Below, one piece after another: positions 51,757 to 58,531 of a stretch of 64,000 bases of DNA. Source of the stretch: Euryarchaeota archaeon (GTDB lineage: Archaea > Thermoplasmatota > SW-10-69-26 > JACQPN01); the NCBI GenBank assembly GCA_016207515.1, contig JACQPN010000002.1, positions 76,350 through 140,349 of the forward strand, written 5' to 3'. The translations under genes were made by a program, and so were the position numbers. The notes under the pieces were generated by a model. That model saw only the letters and a program-made list of their open reading frames with translations, searched no databases and had not been told where the DNA came from. Numbering within the stretch: the first letter of the stretch is position 1; each line of letters starts with the position of its first letter.

Positions 51757-53102
51757 TAGGCGCCCACTCCCGTCACCGTGATCTCCATCGCCTTCTCGAC
51801 CTCTTCGCGCACGGTGAGCGTCTCAAGGGGACTAAGCCCCAGCTCGTGCGCCACCGTTGCGAGCGAACGCTCCTCCGCCCGCGTGATGACGCCGTCGGCG
51901 AGCGCCATCTCGACGGCGGCGCGGTAGGCTTTGAGTTGGCTTGTTTTGTCGCCGGCGCGGAACTCTTGGGCCTCATGGACGTTCGGCATGGCGGCGTTGG
52001 CGATCCGGTCTGCCGCGCGCTGCAGCGGCGCGATGGCGAAGAGGAGGAGGCCGGCCGCCACGCCCCCGAACACCCACTCGTAGTTGGTCTGGAAGTATTG
52101 CTGGGCGAGCTGTGTTACCACGAGAAAGGTGAGAAGGAAGACCGACGCGATCGTCCCGCGTTTGATGCCCCACTTGACCTTCACGTCGATGTCGAATAGT
52201 TGGTATCGAAGAAGGCCATAAACGACGAAGAGCGGCAACGCGACGCGCCAGAAGAGGAAACTTTCTGCGAAGATGCGGCCGTCGGCGGGCAGGAATACGC
52301 CAACGAAGACGCCCGACATGACCGCGGCGGCCGCGAGCAACAAGTAGGCGCGCGCGGTCCCGCCGATTTCCTTGTCGGGCTTTCGCGACAGGTCGAAAAG
52401 CTTCGCGACCACGACTCCGAGTACGAGGAGGGCCGCACCCTGTTGCAGGGCTGCGTAGAACGGCGGATAACCGAGCGTCCGCAGGGGCGCCGGGAAGAGC
52501 TGTCCCGCAAAGGTGGAGGCGGCGAAGTCGAACAACAGGAAGAGGACGAAGCCGAGGCTCACGAGGACCACGGATTGGCGTGCGGAGCCTGCGGGCATGC
52601 GGGCGAAATCCATGAGAAAAACGAGGGCAAGCAGCGCCCCCACGACGGAGAAAAGGTCACCTATCATCGCCAGGGGGCCGAGGGGGTACGCCGAATAGGG
52701 ATCGGTCAGGAGCGCGGGAGCTGAGAGGTCTTGGAACAGCCGATGATCCATCGCGTACAATAGTTGGACGACGATGGCCATGCCCCAGAAGAGATACGGC
52801 CCCGCAGGGAACCTTGTGATGATTCTGCGCCTCGTCGGATACACGAGGCCGAACCAAACCATGGCGAATGCCAAGAGCAGGAAGAAGTAGGGCTGCACGG
52901 AGGCCCAGAGGAAATCCTCCACTACGCCCTCGCCCGTGAAGCCGAACACCACAGCGGTCCAATTCCCTCCCCTGGCGATCAAGAAGAGTGCGAAGGCCTG
53001 GTTCGCGGCACTATTGAAGCGGAGGTAGAGGAGCCCGCCCGCCAGTGCGAAGTTGACTGCGGCGAGGGCAAGCGTGGTGTACTCGCTCGGCTCGATGGCC
53101 AC
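51756..53102 (-). CDS. Multi-spanning membrane protein with TerB-like tail, paralogue 4 (first gene of the array)
   Basis: 448 residues from the GTG at 53102 (MAIEPSEYTTLALAAVNFAL), which aligns with the start of paralogue 3 (MAVIPLDEYPII...). The longer GTG at 53117 is rejected because a TATA at 53123-53133 is 26 bases from 53102. Plan: 7-8 helices, a DH pair (YAMDHRLFQD), linker LRYQLFDIDVKVKWGIKRGT, two helices, APLQRAADRIANAAMPNVHE and an acidic tail (VEMALADGVITRAEERSLAT). The linker and following helices resemble the membrane part of bacterial 7TM sensor kinases (Y.LRHRLFDID..I), but no kinase domain follows. Hence a receptor-like protein with a small cytoplasmic module. Confidence 0.74.
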   Translation of the reverse strand: MAIEPSEYTTLALAAVNFALAGGLLYLRFNSAANQAFALFLIARGGNWTAVVFGFTGEGVVEDFLWASVQPYFFLLLAFAMVWFGLVYPTRRRIITRFPAGPYLFWGMAIVVQLLYAMDHRLFQDLSAPALLTDPYSAYPLGPLAMIGDLFSVVGALLALVFLMDFARMPAGSARQSVVLVSLGFVLFLLFDFAASTFAGQLFPAPLRTLGYPPFYAALQQGAALLVLGVVVAKLFDLSRKPDKEIGGTARAYLLLAAAAVMSGVFVGVFLPADGRIFAESFLFWRVALPLFVVYGLLRYQLFDIDVKVKWGIKRGTIASVFLLTFLVVTQLAQQYFQTNYEWVFGGVAAGLLLFAIAPLQRAADRIANAAMPNVHEAQEFRAGDKTSQLKAYRAAVEMALADGVITRAEERSLATVAHELGLSPLETLTVREEVEKAMEITVTGVGA

Positions 53103-53122
53103 AGGAGGCCAAGACACCTTTC

Positions 53123-53133
53123 GGTTATAAAGC
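53123..53133 (-). promoter_or_regulatory. TATA box of the paralogue array, overlapping the dus stop codon
   Basis: GCTTTATAACC on the minus strand includes the TAA that ends dus. Its centre is 26 bases from the GTG at 53102, so the array has its own leaderless promoter although dus runs straight into it. Confidence 0.6.
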
Positions 53134-54141
53134 CGTGACGAGGCGACCGTCCACGAACGCCTCGAAATCGCGGAGGACCTTTTCCACGGTCGCCCCGCGC
53201 TGCCACCCGGCCCTCATCTTCGTCGCGCCGCGTAGCCCCCTTGTGAACTGGTTCGCTTGCTCCAAGACGTGCTGCCTTGGAAGCCCGATCTCCAACGCCA
53301 TCCGGGCGTACTCCTGGAAATCGAGGAGGCGCTCGGCGGCGGTGGGCGCTGGAAGCTCGTGGCCGGTTGCGAGGAAGTGGGCGATGCGTCTGAATACGTG
53401 CGGGTCCCCGAGGGTCCCGCGTCCTAGCGCGATGCCGTCTGCGCCGCTCTTTAAGAGGGCTCTCGAAGCGGAGGGGCCATCGACGACGTCGCCGTTGAGG
53501 AGGACCGGGACTCCGACGCCGTCCTTGAAATCGCGCACCACCGTCCAGTCCGCCTTCCCCCCGTACCCTTGCGCCGCCGTCCTCGCGTGAAGGATGAACG
53601 CGTCCGCGCCGGCGGCTTCCAAGCGACGCCCGAGTGACGCGACGTCGATGCGACCCGTGTTTCCGGCGCGCAGTTTCACAAGAAGGGGTTTTCGCGAAGC
53701 GCTCTTGATGGCCGTCACAAGGTCCTCGGCCTTTTCCGGGTGATCGAGTAGCGCGGCGCCGCATCCTTGGTTCTTGATCTGCCATGCGGGGCAGCCCATG
53801 TTGAAGCCCAGGATCTCGCAGTCGCGCTCCGCTTCCTTCGCGGCCGCCGCGAGCGAAACGGGATCGGTCCCGAAAAGTTGGATGCTCGTCGGACGCTCCT
53901 CCGCGCAAGTGAGCATCCGGGCGAGCGCGCGTTTCTTCTTATGCTCTCGCGCGGCCGCTTCGCCGCCGCCAAAGGCCGCGACAGCGCCGGCGGCGACCAT
54001 CTCGGATGAGACGAGTCCAGCGCCGTGGCGGCGGCAAAGGACCCTGAAGGGGAGGTCCGAGAAGCCCGCCATGGGGCTCAAGACGAGATTGTTCGGGAGG
54101 CGGACGTCTCCTATCTCCATCGGGTGAAGCGGCTCTCGCAT
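53125..54141 (-). CDS. dus: tRNA-dihydrouridine synthase
   Basis: FMN enzyme of 338 residues that reduces uridines in tRNA D loops. It has LVLSPMAGFSDLPFRVLCRR, LFGTDPVSL, the catalytic-Cys motif FNMGCPAWQIKNQGCGAALL, PLLVKLRAG, FILHARTAAQGYGGKADW and the FMN phosphate site LLNGDVVDG...GADGIALGRGTLGDP. The ATG at 54141 lies 27 bases from AATAAG (about 54164-54171), again leaderless; it could also start at the second ATG (54120). Confidence 0.94.
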   Translation of the reverse strand: MREPLHPMEIGDVRLPNNLVLSPMAGFSDLPFRVLCRRHGAGLVSSEMVAAGAVAAFGGGEAAAREHKKKRALARMLTCAEERPTSIQLFGTDPVSLAAAAKEAERDCEILGFNMGCPAWQIKNQGCGAALLDHPEKAEDLVTAIKSASRKPLLVKLRAGNTGRIDVASLGRRLEAAGADAFILHARTAAQGYGGKADWTVVRDFKDGVGVPVLLNGDVVDGPSASRALLKSGADGIALGRGTLGDPHVFRRIAHFLATGHELPAPTAAERLLDFQEYARMALEIGLPRQHVLEQANQFTRGLRGATKMRAGWQRGATVEKVLRDFEAFVDGRLVTAL

Positions 54142-54165
54142 GTGGACTCTCCGGCTACGCGCTTC

Positions 54166-54774
54166 TTATTCATGAAGTCTAAGGTGCGAGGGCAAAGGGT
54201 AGGCCGCCTCTTGAAGAAGCGCCAACGTGCGCCGCAGCGGCAACCCGACGACGTTGAAGTAGTCGCCGCGGATCCCGGCGACGAGCGAAGCGCCCCTCCC
54301 TTGGATCGCGTACGCTCCGGCCTTGTCGAGGGGTTCGCCCGTGGAGACGTAAGAATCGATCCGGGTATCCGAAAGGGCATCCAGGGTGACCTCTGTGACC
54401 TCGCAGGCGTCGAAGCGTCGCCCCTCGGGCGAGCGAAGGGCGATGCCCGTCATGACGCTGTGCGTTTTCCCGGAAAGCGAGCGTAAAGTCGTTTTGGCCG
54501 TGGCCGCGGTCTCGGGCTTTCCGTAGACTCGCCCCTCGTGGACGACAATCGTGTCGGCAGCAAGTAGGTGGTCGGACGTGGAGATCGAGTCGGCCTCGTG
54601 CCGTTTCAACGCCGCGTCGACCTTGCGCCAAGCGATCGCGACCACGCCTGCCTCGGGCGGCGAATCCAATGGAAGGGTCTCGTCCACGCGGGGGTCGGCC
54701 GTCACGAACTCGAGACCGAGCGACGTAAGTAGTTCGCGCCTACGGGGCGAGCCGCTGGCGAGGACGAGCACCAC
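54166..54774 (-). CDS. maf: Maf-family nucleotide pyrophosphatase
   Basis: 202 residues. LVLASGSPRRRELLTSLGLE is the family's signature start, followed by AWRKVDAALKR, LLAADTIVVHEGRVYGKPET, SGKTHSVMTGIALR and GAYAIQGRGASLVAGIRGDYFNV (shown in part). Maf enzymes hydrolyse non-canonical or modified nucleoside triphosphates to monophosphates. The GTG at 54774 (or 54771) is preferred because the family begins here; the longer frame overlaps pcc1. Confidence 0.92.
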   Translation of the reverse strand: MVLVLASGSPRRRELLTSLGLEFVTADPRVDETLPLDSPPEAGVVAIAWRKVDAALKRHEADSISTSDHLLAADTIVVHEGRVYGKPETAATAKTTLRSLSGKTHSVMTGIALRSPEGRRFDACEVTEVTLDALSDTRIDSYVSTGEPLDKAGAYAIQGRGASLVAGIRGDYFNVVGLPLRRTLALLQEAAYPLPSHLRLHE

Positions 54775-54845
54775 AAGGTCACGGCTCCCTTGCGTCGAGT
54801 GGCCCCGTGCGATCACCGGGTGTAGACCAGGGCAACACCATGCGT

Positions 54846-55079
54846 TCACCGTTCTCGGGCCTTGGCGGCCGTCGAGACCGCAAGCGCGACCGTGATGGCC
54901 GCCAAGAGGTCATCGACGGAACTCAACGCAGGGCCCAAGGAATCGGCGTGGATCTTCGCCTCGATTCTACGGCCGTCCACCTTCATTCCGACGTAATGGC
55001 CGTTGTCGACGCCCACGGAGCGGGCGACGAGTCGCGCTTCGCCCACGGACTTCAGGCGCATGTGGACCGAGAGCCGCAC
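54846..55079 (-). CDS. pcc1: KEOPS complex subunit Pcc1
   Basis: A 77-residue protein with the Pcc1 block VDGRRIEAKIHADSLGPALS followed by SVDDLLAAITVA. Pcc1 dimerises within KEOPS, which makes the t6A modification at A37 of ANN-decoding tRNAs. It starts 2 bases after the RecJ-like gene's stop. Its place after uS15 and a RecJ-like gene is the usual archaeal arrangement. Confidence 0.9.
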   Translation of the reverse strand: MRLSVHMRLKSVGEARLVARSVGVDNGHYVGMKVDGRRIEAKIHADSLGPALSSVDDLLAAITVALAVSTAAKARER

Positions 55080-55081
55080 TT

Positions 55082-56380
55082 TCAGGAGAGGACACCTTCA
55101 ACGGCTTTGTCGATTGATTGCAAGACACTGGCCTGGACCGCGAACGGAACGACGCCTATCGCCATGCGCCGATTGCCGCGGACACGGCTACCCGGCGGGA
55201 CGCATGAGCGTAGCGTCGCGAACGCGTCGAACCTGGCGCGTAAAGCCTCGCTCGAGGGGACGACGTGAAGCTGCGTCTCCTCACCGTGGGCGCGTGAGAC
55301 CACGACGACGCCCTTCGTGGAGAAGGAATCGCACGCGAGCACACCGGCCGAGTGCGCGTCCCCGGGACCCGTCGCTTGGAAGTGGGAGATGGCGTTCATC
55401 TCGGTCAGTCCCTCGCGCTCGAGGCGTAGGCCCAACCGCATCAATTCATCGTTCTCCTCTACCCACGCGGAGCGCAGTTCCGCGGGCGGGATCTTGGCGC
55501 CTAGAAGGTGAGCTCCCATGTGGCCGTAGGCCGTTCGCGCGAAGCTTCGAGCCGAAAGGGTGAGCGCCCAAAGCTCGCCGAGGTCCTTGGCCACAAGGCT
55601 CGCGGCCGACACGGTCTCCGCTGACGATGCCCGCCCGGTGGCGGCGAGGAGTCGGAGTGCCACCGAATCCGATAGCCGTCGCCTGTCGCCGGCGGGTAGC
55701 ATCGACCACTCGAAGGCGCTCGATATCTTCAGTCTCTCGAGGAGTTTCTTCGCGTTCTGCGCCCGCCCGGAGACTTGGGGCAGGAACGGGCGCGTCGAGG
55801 TTGAGAGCGATTCGATGAGGTGTCCCTGGAAATGGACGGGCGGGCCTGCTTCGATGAAGCTGCGTTTCTCCGATTCGGCAAGAAGCGCCGAGTCAAGGCC
55901 CGGAAGGCGCGACAGCGTGCCGGCATCGCAGATAATGCCGACGCAAGCGATGGGCAAAAGGTCGGCGTTAGCGTCGGAGCACTCGAGCGAGACCTGCATG
56001 GAGACACCGGCCACCGAAGCTTCCCACGGTCCTTCGTCCTGGGCGCCGGTCAGGACGACGTCCTTCGCTTCCGGGTCGGTCAATGAATCGCCGCTCAGGA
56101 CGAGGGTCTCGCCTTCCCGGTGCTTGAGCGATCGGGCGGCGGCCTCGGTGAGGCCGACCGAGACCAGGAGGTCCGCGCCCGCCGTCTCCCCGGTCTCTCG
56201 AAGGTCGCCCTGGTCCCCGTCGACGTAACTGATGTGGAAAGCCGCGCCCGCGCGTTCCATCGTCCGGGCCAAGACGGCGCTCGCGGCGACGGAGGCGACC
56301 GTCCTTGCGCTGATTATCCGGGCGAAAGTCGCCCGTCGCAACGTCTCGGCCGCGCGGCGGGAACGGGATGCGAAGTCCAT
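55082..56380 (-). CDS. RecJ/Cdc45-like DHH-superfamily protein lacking the DHH motifs
   Basis: 432 residues. The N-terminus (RTVASVAASAVLARTMERAG, AFHISYVDGD) keeps the helix and strand of the RecJ fold, but the DADG acidic cluster is gone, and the expected second DH and DHH blocks are replaced (GADLLVSVGLTEAAARSL; VLSGDSLTD). The C-terminal half matches archaeal RecJ-like proteins next to uS15 (FIEAGPPVHFQGHLIESLST; LHVVPSSEALRARFDAFATL). Inactive RecJ proteins in Thermoplasma-type archaea are related to Cdc45 and join GINS/MCM in the replicative helicase; that role is inferred. GGAGG lies 8 bases before the ATG. Confidence 0.75.
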   Translation of the reverse strand: MDFASRSRRAAETLRRATFARIISARTVASVAASAVLARTMERAGAAFHISYVDGDQGDLRETGETAGADLLVSVGLTEAAARSLKHREGETLVLSGDSLTDPEAKDVVLTGAQDEGPWEASVAGVSMQVSLECSDANADLLPIACVGIICDAGTLSRLPGLDSALLAESEKRSFIEAGPPVHFQGHLIESLSTSTRPFLPQVSGRAQNAKKLLERLKISSAFEWSMLPAGDRRRLSDSVALRLLAATGRASSAETVSAASLVAKDLGELWALTLSARSFARTAYGHMGAHLLGAKIPPAELRSAWVEENDELMRLGLRLEREGLTEMNAISHFQATGPGDAHSAGVLACDSFSTKGVVVVSRAHGEETQLHVVPSSEALRARFDAFATLRSCVPPGSRVRGNRRMAIGVVPFAVQASVLQSIDKAVEGVLS

Positions 56381-56505
56381 CTAGGATGCCTCCATATGGA
56401 GCGCAGTGCCAGGGGCAGCCATGAGGGCGAAGTCAGGGGCCGGGCGGGGCAGCGCCATACGATGGACGCCGCGATGGGCCGGTCCGGGGCCCCGTCGCAA
56501 CTTCC

Positions 56506-56970
56506 TCACTCAACGGTGAGCTTCGCCGTGATCGCGCTGTACTTCCAGTCCGCGGGCAGGCTCCCCTTGGCACGGTAGTAGTGTGCGAGTTTCCTGATCC
56601 GTGATTCGATGAGCAGGAGTCCCCTGCCGTTGTTGTTGTCCTTCCGATGGGCTTCGAGGTGGCGCCGTAGGTTGAGCGCCCGCTTCATCAAGGCCTGGAG
56701 GTCCTCCGGGATATCGAAGACGATCTTGTTCTCGGAAAGGATCTCCATGATCGTGCGGCCCGTCGCCTGGCGAACGTCCGGCACGGCGTAGAGGTCGCGG
56801 AGAATCGTGCCGATCATGGCGGTCGTCTTGCCTTCGCGGGCAAGCTTCACGACGGTCTCCTCGATCTCGGTCTTGTCAAGGTTCGAAAAACCGGCAGCCT
56901 TCGCCCTGCGCGGCAGACGCTCGCGCGGGACGGATTCCTTCCTTGCGTGTTTCTTGGTCACGTATGTCAC
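56506..56970 (-). CDS. rps15: Small-subunit ribosomal protein uS15
   Basis: 154 residues from the GTG at 56970 (a GTG at 56961 is also possible). N-terminal archaeal extension (TKKHARKESVPRERLPRRAK), then EIEETVVKLAREGKTTAMIG, ILRDLYAVPDVRQATGRTIM and the core LMKRALNLRRHLEAHRKDNN followed by NGRGLLLIESRIRKLAHYYR. It binds 16S rRNA early in 30S assembly. A TATA near 57093-57101 leaves a leader of about 100 bases with a strong hairpin. The ATG at 57087 lies upstream of the predicted transcript start. Confidence 0.94.
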   Translation of the reverse strand: MTYVTKKHARKESVPRERLPRRAKAAGFSNLDKTEIEETVVKLAREGKTTAMIGTILRDLYAVPDVRQATGRTIMEILSENKIVFDIPEDLQALMKRALNLRRHLEAHRKDNNNGRGLLLIESRIRKLAHYYRAKGSLPADWKYSAITAKLTVE

Positions 56971-57016
56971 GTTCCGATGACGCGAAGCCGAAGCGGATGG
57001 GAATCCGCGAGGCGCG

Positions 57017-57034
57017 GTGGACGCGGGCGTCCAC
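57017..57034 (-). promoter_or_regulatory. Hairpin in the uS15 leader
   Basis: GTGGACGC (57017-57024) and GCGTCCAC (57027-57034) pair perfectly; CGCG tracts outside can extend the stem past a one-base bulge. It lies about 47 bases before the GTG start, within the untranslated leader. uS15 represses its own message in several bacteria through leader structures, so a similar role is conceivable. Confidence 0.45.
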
Positions 57035-57143
57035 GCGCGCCGCCGACCGGTCGAAGGGTCGGAGCCGCGCGTCTCTACGGCGCCCAATGGATAACCAATA
57101 TTTAACGCTGATGACCGGGCGGCCCACGAGGAGCGGGGGCCCG

Positions 57144-58199
57144 CTAGGCGTGGTACATGTAGGTGCTCGAATACGTCTCAAGGGCGCCGCCGGCGGCGGT
57201 CGGTTGCGTGTGGCTGAACCAAAGGTCTACATTGCCTTCCCTGTGGGTGTGCGGGCACCCGCCCGTGTGGGACGCTTGGCTGCCGTGGGAGTTCCCGTCG
57301 TCAGACGCTTGTGCCGCGCAGGCGGTGGCGCCGGGCGCGTTCGTGATCTTGTTCACGGGGACCGTGCCGGGCGTGGGGCTCCCGCGCACGTCGACAAGCA
57401 TCACGAAATTGTAGAACCTGTAATTGTCGGCGGTCTCCGTGGACGGGTTGTGGTCCTTGCCGCCCTCGTAGCACTCGGGGATGTCCGGCGCGTCCGTGGT
57501 CGTGCACCCGTTGACGTACGTGTTGTTGCTTCCGGTGCCGCTTGGATCGTTCTTGGCGACGTTTGGCGTGTTCGCCGCTCCCGTGCCACGGTTCGTCGTG
57601 CCCCCCGCGAGGTTCGGCGCCGAATCGAAAACGGTGCCCGCGATCGTCACGACCCAGAAGTACGTGTTGCTCTTGAAGTATTCCCGCGTCTCCCACGCGA
57701 TGCCGTTCGGGTCCGTGTACTGGTAGACGAATCGACGGACGGCGCCGGCGAAGAGGGTCGACGGATCCGGACCGCCTTGCCCTATTGCGATGATGTAGCA
57801 ACCGATGGTGCAATCCTCCGTAGTGACGCAAGGGCTTCCCGTCGCCGCCCCGGGGTCTATGAAGTACTGGTCGTTGAACCATAGGAGCCCGTTCGGCCCG
57901 TCCACAGGTTGCGTGCACGAGCGTTCCATGTGCCGCGCGTACCCGGCGACGGCCGAGAAATTGTGGCCGGTGACCAACGAGTTGTTGCTCTGCCTCTCCT
58001 TCACGACCACGCGGTAGGTCGTATGATCCTCGATGACGTTCCCGCCGCAACGCGCCGGATCGTAGCTTATCTGGCATTGGATCTGCGTGAAGCCGCTTGG
58101 GTTCGCATCGGCCGTGTGGAATTCGGACGTCGCTCCGACCGCGCCCGCGAGGAGGAGCAGCGTGACAGCTAGGGCGAACCACCTTGTGTCACCGTTCAC
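57144..58199 (-). CDS. Secreted protein of unknown function
   Basis: 351 residues from the GTG at 58199, which follows AGGAGG (58207-58212 on the plus strand). Signal peptide: RWFALAVTLLLLAGAVGA. The mature part is rich in Asn, Thr, Gly and cysteine (IQCQISYDPARCGG, CVTTEDCTIGCYIIA, YVNGCTTTDAPDIPECYEGG), suggesting several disulphides. A His-rich stretch near the end (NSHGSQASHTGGCPHTHREG) could bind metal. No membrane anchor and no known domain. Divergent from the kelch gene. Confidence 0.7.
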   Translation of the reverse strand: MNGDTRWFALAVTLLLLAGAVGATSEFHTADANPSGFTQIQCQISYDPARCGGNVIEDHTTYRVVVKERQSNNSLVTGHNFSAVAGYARHMERSCTQPVDGPNGLLWFNDQYFIDPGAATGSPCVTTEDCTIGCYIIAIGQGGPDPSTLFAGAVRRFVYQYTDPNGIAWETREYFKSNTYFWVVTIAGTVFDSAPNLAGGTTNRGTGAANTPNVAKNDPSGTGSNNTYVNGCTTTDAPDIPECYEGGKDHNPSTETADNYRFYNFVMLVDVRGSPTPGTVPVNKITNAPGATACAAQASDDGNSHGSQASHTGGCPHTHREGNVDLWFSHTQPTAAGGALETYSSTYMYHA

Positions 58200-58531
58200 G
58201 GTCGTTCCTCCTCTCTCGTGGCATGTCTCGGACCTGTTGGGGCCGTCTGCCCGCTCTCCCGGCGCTTGGGCACCGCTGGCCGGGCGCTTCCTCCTTCGGC
58301 ATATGCTATAAAGAACGTTTTCGTTAGGTTCTATGCGAATCGGAGCGGCGAAGGGTGGCGGGAAGACCGGACGACGCGCCAAAACCACTTCGGAAAGAGA
58401 TGGGAGGCGCCTCCTTTTCCCGGGCACGTCCCGGCACGCGAGGGAATTGTAACCCACCGCGGGGTGCAAGCTGAAGGTTAATAGTCTTCGCGCCAGCTTT
58501 TCGACGGAGGCATGCGATCGGCGCCCAGTGG
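58200..58531. promoter_or_regulatory. Divergent intergenic region with two promoters
   Basis: Minus strand: CTTTATAG (58306-58313) gives a transcript starting near 58282 and an 80-base leader for the secreted-protein gene. Plus strand: GTTAATAG (58477-58484) starts near 58506 for the kelch/FN3 gene. No further gene is seen in these 332 bases. Confidence 0.5.
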
